A stretch of 64,000 nucleotides of DNA, taken from positions 1,178,001 to 1,242,000 of the forward strand of contig JAUIHT010000001.1 in the NCBI GenBank assembly GCA_030432235.1. The letters are read 5' to 3'. Source of the stretch: Verrucomicrobiia bacterium (lineage in GTDB: Bacteria; Verrucomicrobiota; Verrucomicrobiia; Opitutales; Cerasicoccaceae). Position 1 is the stretch's first letter, and each line of letters starts with the position of its first letter. Both the position numbers and the translations under genes were made by a program. The notes beneath the pieces were generated by a model. It was not told the DNA's origin. It saw nothing but the letters and a program-made list of their open reading frames with translations, and ran no database searches. Positions 58,220-64,000 of the stretch are shown here, one piece after another.

Positions 58220-58594
58220 ATGTTCGCTTTAAGGCTATTCATGGCATTATTCTCAGCCGCCTCCTGGGGACTTTTTTGGTCAGACAGGGAATACTTTAGT
58301 GAGTATGCATGGCTATCGTTTGCCGTAGTTTTCGTAATTCTTGGTGTGGCCTCAAAAGGTATTTCGAAGATTGAAACCGAATCCAATGCTCTAAGGATAA
58401 ATTCCCCATATTTTCTGGTTTGCGTCCTATTGCCGTTGCTGGTTCCAATATCAATGCCCGTTGCTCCGTATAGTGGGCGTCACATGGGAAATATATTTGG
58501 TCTCTATGTGTGGATAACTTTGGCGGGTCTTGTTGGTTTGCTCTATATTTCCTGGCTGATTTACTATGTAAGACAGGAAAGGGTGAATCGCTGA
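58220..58594 (+). CDS. Small four-span membrane protein of unknown function (AT-rich)
   Basis: A 124-residue hydrophobic protein with spans near residues 5-20, 30-47, 66-86 and 92-118. Its codon use is visibly more AT-rich than the surrounding genes (many TTT, ATA, AAT), so it may be acquired or fast-evolving. It lies 6 bases after feoB and 30 before the next small gene. No family recognised. Confidence 0.55.
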   Translation: MFALRLFMALFSAASWGLFWSDREYFSEYAWLSFAVVFVILGVASKGISKIETESNALRINSPYFLVCVLLPLLVPISMPVAPYSGRHMGNIFGLYVWITLAGLVGLLYISWLIYYVRQERVNR

Positions 58595-58624
58595 TCAGTG
58601 GGAATTGTGTATGCTAAATCAAAT

Positions 58625-58795
58625 ATGAGTATTACCCTCGAAAGCATCCTTGTCATAGCCGCCGTATTCGCTGCGGTGAGCTTCATCGTGTGGCGGTTCT
58701 GGCGGAAGAGTCAGGGCAAATCCGAGTGTTGCGGGAAGGGCTGTGGGTGTCTGATGCCCAAAAAGCCGTCGAAGATTCCCGCAAAAAAGGCTTGA
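58625..58795 (+). CDS. FeoB-associated Cys-rich membrane protein-like
   Basis: A 56-residue protein with one membrane span (ILVIAAVFAAVSFIVWRFW) followed by a cluster ECCGKGCGCLMPKKP. This span-then-cysteine layout next to feoB matches the FeoB-associated Cys-rich membrane protein family. I take the ATG at 58625; a GTG at 58598 is in frame. It may help deliver or chelate iron at the FeoB gate, which is inference from position. Confidence 0.75.
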   Translation: MSITLESILVIAAVFAAVSFIVWRFWRKSQGKSECCGKGCGCLMPKKPSKIPAKKA

Positions 58796-58834
58796 ACAAA
58801 AGGCCTCCGACCTATTTTTTCCTTCCTTTTTCCT

Positions 58835-59020
58835 ATGAGCGAAGCGACCCAAAGCAAATCTCCCGAGCAATTCGACTTTAACGACGTCGAGGCTCTTTCC
58901 CGTTTTGTCACCGACACGGGCAAGATCCTGCCGCGCCGCATCACCGGCCTCACCGCGTTCCAGCAGCGCCAGGTGACCAAGGCGATCAAGCGCGCGCGCA
59001 ACATGCTCCTGATGAAGTAA
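58835..59020 (+). CDS. rpsR: 30S ribosomal protein S18
   Basis: A 61-residue bS18. The core [20 protein letters not shown] and [20 protein letters not shown] then ARNMLLM is unmistakable. The N-terminus is short and lacks the cysteines that bind zinc in some S18 paralogs, so this is the zinc-free type. It is unlinked to rpsF, which is the usual partner. Confidence 0.95.
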   Translation: MSEATQSKSPEQFDFNDVEALSRFVTDTGKILPRRITGLTAFQQRQVTKAIKRARNMLLMK

Positions 59021-59046
59021 TCGCGGCCGCGAGCGGCCCTGCCGCC

Positions 59047-60030
59047 ATGGCCACGATACTCCCTCCCACCGACGCGTCCGTCCATCAGGCGGCGCGTTTT
59101 CTCGTTTCCGGGGGTCTCGTCGCACTGCCCACGGAGACCGTCTACGGGCTGGCAGCCGATGCCACCAACCCCGACGCCGTTGCCAAAATCTACGAGGCCA
59201 AGAATCGCCCCGCCACCAACCCGCTCATTGTCCACATCGATGGCCCGGAGCGCGTCTCCGAATTCACCGAGCCGCCGGACGATACCTGGGAGTGCCTGGC
59301 GGAGATTTTCTGGCCGGGGCCGTTGACGCTTATCCTGCCACGCCGTGGCGCGAAAATTTCGGATTTGGTTACGGCAGGCTTGCCCACGGTGGGTCTGCGC
59401 GTGCCGGATGTGGATATCACCCGGCGCGTCATCGCGGAGGTTGGCAAACCTCTGGCTGCCCCCAGCGCCAACCCGGCCAACTACGTCAGTCCCACGAGCG
59501 CGCAGCACGTCCAGGACAGCCTCGGCGGCCGCATCGAGCTCATCCTGGACGGTGGCCCTTGTCGTCGTGGCATCGAATCGACCATTCTCGACATTTCGGA
59601 AAAGGGCAGGGCGCGGCTGCTGCGCCCCGGTCCCATTGCTCCGGAAGCACTGGAGGAGGCCCTGCAGCGCCATGTGCAGCCCGTATTTGAAAAAAACTCC
59701 GAGCGTGCCGCGCAGATGGCTCCGGGGCAGCTCCGTGCTCATTACCAGCCGCGTGCCCGCGTCTATCTCTGGCATGATGCGATTCCGCAGCTTGAGGGCG
59801 CGAAAAAAGCCGCTGCGGTCACTTTTCAAAAACCGACCCTGGCCACGAGCGCGCATCACTATTGGCTGACGGAAAGCGGCGCCGCCGAGGAAGCCGCGCG
59901 CAACCTCTACGGTCTAATGCGGCAGCTCGATGCGGATGGCTACGAGGTGCTTTACATCGAGAAGGCACCCAGGTCTCCTCTCGGCGATAGCATCAACGAG
60001 CGCCTTGAGCGCGCGTCCGCTAAAGACTAG
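59047..60030 (+). CDS. L-threonylcarbamoyladenylate synthase (Sua5/YwlC type)
   Basis: A 327-residue protein with the YrdC domain in the first 200 residues (GGLVALPTETVYGLAADATN; KIYEAKNRPATNPLIVHIDG; SANPANYVSPTSAQHVQDSL) and the C-terminal Sua5 extension. Sua5 makes threonylcarbamoyl-AMP from threonine, bicarbonate and ATP, the first step of t6A synthesis; TsaE (23472) acts in the second. It starts 26 bases after rpsR. Confidence 0.93.
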   Translation: MATILPPTDASVHQAARFLVSGGLVALPTETVYGLAADATNPDAVAKIYEAKNRPATNPLIVHIDGPERVSEFTEPPDDTWECLAEIFWPGPLTLILPRRGAKISDLVTAGLPTVGLRVPDVDITRRVIAEVGKPLAAPSANPANYVSPTSAQHVQDSLGGRIELILDGGPCRRGIESTILDISEKGRARLLRPGPIAPEALEEALQRHVQPVFEKNSERAAQMAPGQLRAHYQPRARVYLWHDAIPQLEGAKKAAAVTFQKPTLATSAHHYWLTESGAAEEAARNLYGLMRQLDADGYEVLYIEKAPRSPLGDSINERLERASAKD

Positions 60031-60086
60031 ATTTGCCTTTTATTTCGGGAACCTTTGCTGTAATTTTCTCGACTTTCCTCACTATT

Positions 60087-60174
60087 GGATGGGTGGCAGA
60101 GTGGCCGATTGCGGCGGTCTTGAAAACCGCTGACGGGCAACCGTCCGGGGGTTCGAATCCCTCCCCATCCGCCA
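60087..60174 (+). tRNA. tRNA-Ser (anticodon TGA)
   Basis: The acceptor stem GGATGGG pairs with CCCATCC. The anticodon stem GCGGT/ACCGC closes loop CTTGAAA (anticodon TGA). A long variable arm (ACGGGCAACCGT) marks a class II tRNA. The T loop is TTCGAAT, the discriminator G, and the CCA end is encoded. Confidence 0.97.
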
Positions 60175-60314
60175 TTTGACGCGCGCGGTAAACCTAGCTT
60201 GCTCATGGCAGGCCAGTGCGTGGCCGCACAGGACAATAAGAGGCTGCGCCCCCTACGGCGCGTTGCGCCTACCACTGGAAAGGGGAGGGATGAGAACCCC
60301 GATTCGATGTGGTT

Positions 60315-61049
60315 TCAGACTTGGGCATAGCCGCCGTCTACGAACAGCTCACTGCCAGTCATGAAACTGCTGTCATCCGAGGCAAGGAATGCCGCCGCCG
60401 CCGCCGTTTCCGCCGGGTCTCCCATACGTCCGAGGGGCACGTTCTTAGCGAAGCCCTCCAAGCCATCCTCACTGACCAAATCGACGAGCTTTTCGGTTTT
60501 CGTTGGGCCGGGGCTTAGAATATTCACGCGAATACCCGTGTCTCGAAGGTCCAGGGCCCAGCTTCGCGCGAAATTGCGAACCGCCGCCTTGGTTGCGCTG
60601 TAGATGCTCATTGCCGGTGTGCCCATAACCCCTACCGTCGATCCCGTCAGAATTATCGAGCTGCCGGGCTTGAGCAACGGCAAGGCCTTTTGCACGGTGA
60701 AAAGGGTGCCTTTAACATTTATATCGAAGGCATAGTCGTACTGGGCGGGCGTGATCCCCCCAAGCGGCGCAAAGTCTCCGACACCGGCATTGGCAAGGAG
60801 TATATCGAGTCCGCCTCGCTCCTGCTTCACGGTTTCAAACAACCGATCCAGATCTTCAAGTTTGGTGATATCCGTCTGAATGCCACGCGCACTTTCGCCC
60901 AATGCTGCCACCGCTGAATCGAGCGCGTCCTGGCGACGGCCCGATATGTAGACGAATGCGCCCTCCTCGATGAAACGCTTTGCCGAGGCAAGGCCAATAC
61001 CGCTGGCGCCACCTGTTATCACTGCTGTCTTTCCTTTTAGTCTGTTCAT
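60315..61049 (-). CDS. SDR-family oxidoreductase paired with an HxlR regulator
   Basis: A 244-residue classical SDR: TGGASGIG near residues 11-18, NAGVG near 84, Ser in TGSTVGVMG, catalytic YSATK and the C-terminal SELFVDGGYAQV. The ATG at 61049 gives the usual family N-terminus; an upstream in-frame start at 61088 lies in the shared promoter. The substrate is unknown. It is divergent from an HxlR regulator, a common arrangement in which the regulator controls the reductase. Confidence 0.9.
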   Translation of the reverse strand: MNRLKGKTAVITGGASGIGLASAKRFIEEGAFVYISGRRQDALDSAVAALGESARGIQTDITKLEDLDRLFETVKQERGGLDILLANAGVGDFAPLGGITPAQYDYAFDINVKGTLFTVQKALPLLKPGSSIILTGSTVGVMGTPAMSIYSATKAAVRNFARSWALDLRDTGIRVNILSPGPTKTEKLVDLVSEDGLEGFAKNVPLGRMGDPAETAAAAAFLASDDSSFMTGSELFVDGGYAQV

Positions 61050-61100
61050 ATTTTCGACTTCCTGAGTTGAGTTGACTTGCATGGTCACAGAATACAGGAA

Positions 61101-61138
61101 TACTTTATAAAAAACAAGTATGCACCTTTTAGTAAGTA
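61101..61138. promoter_or_regulatory. Candidate HxlR operator: TACTT/AAGTA half-sites
   Basis: In the 94-base gap between the SDR and HxlR starts are TACTT (61101-61105), AAGTA (61116-61120) and AAGTA (61134-61138). The first two form an inverted repeat separated by 10 bases. HxlR family proteins such as YodB bind similar TACT/AGTA half-sites. Confidence 0.5.
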
Positions 61139-61143
61139 TCTAA

Positions 61144-61506
61144 ATGACAGCCAAAAAGCCCGAAAAACCTACCTTCATCTGTGGCCTCGATGCCAGCCTT
61201 CGCGTTATGTCAGGAAAGTGGAAGCCATTGATAATGTACTTTTTATACTACGAATCCAGACGCTATGGAGAGCTCAAACGCTGCGTTCAGGGCGTAACAC
61301 ATAAAATGTTGATCCAACAGCTGAAGGAGCTCGAATCCGACGGAATTGTGGCCCGTAAGGACTATAAGGAAATCCCACCTCGCGTGGAGTATTCGCTAAC
61401 TCCTCTCGGTCTGACATTGGCCGAGGCTTTTAAGCCGCTCTGTGACTGGGGTGAGAAAAACCAAAGCGCGATCGCGGCCGCGCTTACCAAGCGAAAGCGT
61501 GGGTAA
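61144..61506 (+). CDS. HxlR-family winged-helix transcriptional regulator
   Basis: A 120-residue HxlR protein: CGLDASLRVMSGKWKPLIMY, then the winged helix with LKRCVQGVTHKMLIQQLKEL and the wing YKEIPPRVEYSLTPLGLTL. The Cys in the first segment (ICGL) is at the place used for redox sensing in some members. It is divergent from the SDR gene and likely controls it through the shared half-sites. Confidence 0.92.
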   Translation: MTAKKPEKPTFICGLDASLRVMSGKWKPLIMYFLYYESRRYGELKRCVQGVTHKMLIQQLKELESDGIVARKDYKEIPPRVEYSLTPLGLTLAEAFKPLCDWGEKNQSAIAAALTKRKRG

Positions 61507-61644
61507 GCTTCAGCGAATTCATCCGATGAAGGAGAGCCCGGTTAAAATGAGTCCTTATCGTTCAGGTAATGAAATCTAACAAATCGGGATATATGACGAA
61601 AATTGCTGCCATTTTTCGTACATATCCTCATTGTTTCGCATAAT

Positions 61645-62361
61645 GTGAGAAAATTATTCTTTGCTGCGGCCACGGCCTTAATACTTATCCCACCAATTAT
61701 GGCAGCTCCAACGGTATGCGACGCGGGTAAATATACATACTGCCCGGAGAATGATGTTAAAGCCGAGGGTTCAAGTTTGGACCACGTTGATCTATTGGGC
61801 TACAGTGGTATGGCTTTCCGTATTCAGGCGCTGCCGCGAATGATGGTCTGTCGCAGCACGATCAGTCCTAAATACGGTTACAAGCCCGGGAAGATCATGG
61901 AGCCGGTGGATGTGGATTCCGCGCTCAGATTGGCTCTCCAGTTGAATGACACCCAGACTTTTGGCGAATACGTGTCCGGGCAAGCGGCTTACGTGCTATG
62001 GATTAGCCTGCTGGAAGCGGATGACGACAGCGCCTACATGATAGCCCAACTCGAGCCGCACAAGCCGGATGGTGGATTGGATATGCTCAACAAAGATTGT
62101 CTCCGTGGACTGATCCACGCGAGATCAGCCGCCGCCCCTTTCTTGAGGCGCCGAGCGGAAGAGCTCTCTGGCGAGCAACAGAAAGCGGTTTTGGAAGCCG
62201 CTGACCGCTACGAGGAAGTCGTCGTGGTGCTAGAGTCAGCTGGAGCCACTACCTGGGACTCGAAAGAAAGCCGTGCATTGCAGGCAGACGCTATGCGGAA
62301 GGCCATGGCCCTGGAAGCAGAGGCCGCTAAGCTGCTGTCCAAAGCCACAAAGACAGGATAG
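61645..62361 (+). CDS. Exported protein of unknown function
   Basis: A 238-residue protein with a signal peptide (VRKLFFAAATALILIPPIMA then AP), then a domain beginning TVCDAGKYTYCPENDVKAEG with two cysteines, and a helical C-terminal half with REAEELS-like RRAEELSGEQQKAVLEAADR and a final acidic helix. I start at GTG 61645 for the signal peptide; an in-frame TTG at 61603 is the other choice, and neither has a clear ribosome binding site. No family recognised. Confidence 0.55.
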   Translation: MRKLFFAAATALILIPPIMAAPTVCDAGKYTYCPENDVKAEGSSLDHVDLLGYSGMAFRIQALPRMMVCRSTISPKYGYKPGKIMEPVDVDSALRLALQLNDTQTFGEYVSGQAAYVLWISLLEADDDSAYMIAQLEPHKPDGGLDMLNKDCLRGLIHARSAAAPFLRRRAEELSGEQQKAVLEAADRYEEVVVVLESAGATTWDSKESRALQADAMRKAMALEAEAAKLLSKATKTG

Positions 62362-62678
62362 GGCAAGAGGGAAGCTTCCACAGATAGCGGGCGATTTGCT
62401 CAGGTGACTTTTTAATCGGAGAAAATGGAGTGCCAGATGTCTGATTTTGAATTGAGCGGTACCATTTTCATAACCTCGGCAGAGCCATACGGCTTATCAA
62501 CTCTGCTAAAATAAGGCGAATGGGCTTAAATGGGCCCTGTGAAAACCCCTTCTAGAGGCTAGATTTAACGCTAAATCGGCCTTTGTGCTCATTCGCTCCT
62601 GTAGATTTTCTGAAATTTTGAGGGATTTTCTTCACAAATGGCTTAAGATTTGTTAAAAAAGTGCGAAATACCATTACA
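62362..62678. other. Non-coding gap upstream of the variant CTERM gene
   Basis: About 317 bases with no credible coding region. It holds a small perfect hairpin, GATTTA-ACGC-TAAATC (62562-62577), without a T tail, and an AT-rich stretch near the next start. A sigma-54-like site is listed separately. Confidence 0.55.
62639..62654 (+). promoter_or_regulatory. Candidate sigma-54-type promoter
   Basis: TGGC at 62639-62642 and TTGTT at 62650-62654 fit the spacing of the sigma-54 -24/-12 elements (TGGC and TTGCW), with one mismatch in the second element. It lies 25 bases ahead of the ATG of the CTERM gene. In some bacteria PEP-CTERM genes are under sigma-54 control. Confidence 0.25.
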
Positions 62679-63428
62679 ATGAAAAAGACACTTTTGCTTA
62701 CCGCTGTAGCTACTACGGCTTTTTTCGGGGCTGCACATGGCATTTCCTTGAACTTTGTTGACGCGCCGGGTGACGTTGCCAACGGCCAGTTATACGTACC
62801 GTTCAGCACGGCGACCTCCGTTCTGTTTACAGATATCGGTGGCCAGGGGTTTGACCTACGCATCTCGCAGTCGAACTTTATCGGGGCCGGTCAGATCGGC
62901 AGTTTTAACAATGTGGGACCTTTTCCCAGTGTGCTGGCGACCAACGGTAACCAGAACACTATTAACTTTGAGTTCTTCGTCAGTGGCACCAGCCAGTCGG
63001 TTCGCCAAGTGGTGGAAGGCATCGAGTTCCGCTTCGAGGACGTCGACGTGTCGAATGTCATCTCCAACTTCACTACCTACAGTGTGAACGGCGTTTCTAC
63101 CGTGCAGGACTTCACCAATGCCAGCATCTTTACTCCCGACGCGGGCATGACGGTGACGACGACCGAGTTTTATTATCCCGGTGAAGACTTCACCCTCAGC
63201 GCAGGGCGTGGTATGTCGGCTGACCTGACCAGCAACCAGATTTCCGGATTCTCCTTTGACCGCTTCGGTGGTGACTCCTTTATGGCTTTCGGCCTGGGTG
63301 ACGTTACCCCGATTCCATTCAACCCCAGCCCTTTCCTTGGCTTGGGATTAGTCGGCGGATTCTTTGCCTGGCGCGTGCGCCGGGCTAAAAAAGCCACTGC
63401 TGAACAGCCGCAGGCTCAGGCGGTTTAA
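62679..63428 (+). CDS. PEP-CTERM-like exported protein with variant PFNPSP signal
   Basis: A 249-residue protein with an N-terminal signal peptide (KKTLLLTAVATTAFFGAAHG). The mature part is beta-rich with repeated Thr/Ser/Asn and FEFFVSGTSQSVRQVVEGIE. The C-terminus has the layout of an exosortase signal, but instead of VPEP it reads PIPFNPSP (residues 211-218), then a hydrophobic span (FLGLGLVGGFFAW), then RVRRAKK and a soluble tail of 11 residues. I start at ATG 62679; a GTG at 62661 is in frame. The stop overlaps that of an exosortase gene on the other strand. Confidence 0.8.
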   Translation: MKKTLLLTAVATTAFFGAAHGISLNFVDAPGDVANGQLYVPFSTATSVLFTDIGGQGFDLRISQSNFIGAGQIGSFNNVGPFPSVLATNGNQNTINFEFFVSGTSQSVRQVVEGIEFRFEDVDVSNVISNFTTYSVNGVSTVQDFTNASIFTPDAGMTVTTTEFYYPGEDFTLSAGRGMSADLTSNQISGFSFDRFGGDSFMAFGLGDVTPIPFNPSPFLGLGLVGGFFAWRVRRAKKATAEQPQAQAV

Positions 63429-64000
63429 ACCAGCAGAACCCCCACACCGCCCAGCAGGCCCAAACCTGCCGGGATCAAAAAGGCCAGAAGCTGCTTCGTT
63501 GAGAGGCTCGCTTCGGGCTTTTTTTCTTGGAGCATGCGAAGAAGTGGCGGCTCGATCTGATGTCGGCCCAGGATGGCGGTCCCCAGCAAGGCGGTAATCG
63601 TGAAAAGCTCCGACCCGGCGCCTTCGTGGAAGAAATGAAACCACTTAGGCGTGTCGATGCAGAAGACAATCAGGTCCACCCGCACGATACTGACCACGAG
63701 GCCCGTAAGCAGGGCCCAGCCTGCCAGTTGCAGCCATGGTCTCGGCTTCAGGCCCATGACCAGCCCATAGCACAGGACCAGCACCGCCAAGAGCAGCATC
63801 ATTTTCAGTCCCGAGCAGGCGCCGACAACCTGCAGCGCGCCTTGCTGGGTCACAATGGTATCACCGGTGACGCGCAGCTCGTAGCCGAAATAGTACAGCA
63901 GGAACCCGGAAGTCTTTGCGATGATAACCGAGTAGCCGAGCAAGTCTTCAAGGGCCTGCTCCAGTAGCTCCACCGGAAAGGCAGCGAGAAAGCCCAGAGA
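63425..64000 (-). CDS. Exosortase/archaeosortase family protein, N-terminal part beyond the right edge
   Basis: The open frame continues to the window edge without a stop, so only the C-terminal 190 or so residues are seen. The catalytic Cys is in VVGACSGLKMM, the Arg in VVSIVRVDLIV and the His in FHFFHEGAGSELF, matching the three exosortase/archaeosortase active-site residues. Several membrane spans surround them. A further C-terminal span (LAFLIPAGLGLLGGVGVLLV) extends it. The gene is convergent with the PFNPSP substrate-like gene and overlaps its stop by four bases. It should act as a transpeptidase or protease on the periplasmic side of the membrane. Confidence 0.85.
   Translation of the reverse strand, partial: SLGFLAAFPVELLEQALEDLLGYSVIIAKTSGFLLYYFGYELRVTGDTIVTQQGALQVVGACSGLKMMLLLAVLVLCYGLVMGLKPRPWLQLAGWALLTGLVVSIVRVDLIVFCIDTPKWFHFFHEGAGSELFTITALLGTAILGRHQIEPPLLRMLQEKKPEASLSTKQLLAFLIPAGLGLLGGVGVLLV

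Noticed and set aside
61593-61643. A short ATG frame upstream of the exported protein at 61645
   Set aside because: It gives only 16 codons in a different frame and ends before the likely start.

Overview
The window is a GC-rich bacterial chromosome segment, most likely from Verrucomicrobiota, and within it an Opitutae/Puniceicoccales-like lineage. The main clues are a double-length UvrA carrying four ABC ATPase modules (a form known from the Chlamydiae/Verrucomicrobia/Planctomycetes side of the tree), PEP-CTERM proteins next to an exosortase, a formylglycine-generating enzyme plus a formylglycine-type sulfatase, an SHD1-like protein and an unusual EF-Tu. The placement is inferred from gene content; no database was searched.

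Layout. Bases 1-10,300: a TPR protein cut by the left edge, a secreted protein of unknown function, a CrtI/PYROXD2-like flavoprotein, ribosome hibernation factor HPF, a short-chain dehydrogenase, xseB-dxs, a methyltransferase and rpiB. Bases 10,468-23,371: the information-processing block tRNA-Thr, tuf, tRNA-Trp, secE, nusG, rplK, rplA, rplJ, rplL, rpoB, rpoC, closed by a strong terminator, with structured gaps on either side of rplL. Bases 23,470-32,300: tsaE, an ExoD-like protein, a sigma-70 family factor, nadD-rsfS, a large charged protein, an unknown small protein, a formylglycine-generating enzyme, surE and a GNAT acetyltransferase. Bases 32,300-39,800: a prepilin-like protein, a membrane protein and the giant uvrA. 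Bases 39,800-45,500: a LysE-like exporter, deoC, tgt, a coiled-coil exported protein and thrS. Bases 45,600-51,800: an accessory stretch with a PEP-CTERM protein translationally overlapped by an unknown gene, a sulfatase bracketed by a duplicated gene end, a Coa1-like protein, an exported acetolactate decarboxylase and a lytic transglycosylase. Bases 51,850-60,200: a DUF1656 gene plus a membrane-fusion-protein/BtuF fusion, a SHD1-like protein, an Rdx-family protein, rsmG, feoA-feoB with small membrane proteins, rpsR, a Sua5/TsaC-type gene and tRNA-Ser. Bases 60,300-64,000: a divergent SDR/HxlR pair, an exported unknown, a PEP-CTERM-like protein with a variant PFNPSP signal, and facing it an exosortase cut by the right edge.

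The most unusual items are the adaptor/BtuF fusion (51,856-53,610), the exosortase with a facing variant substrate (62,679-64,000), palindromic repeats built from 7- or 9-bp units (three intergenic, one inside the uvrA reading frame), the EF-Tu switch I replacement, and the duplicated gene end around the sulfatase. Several convergent gene pairs share or abut stop codons, so the gene packing is tight.
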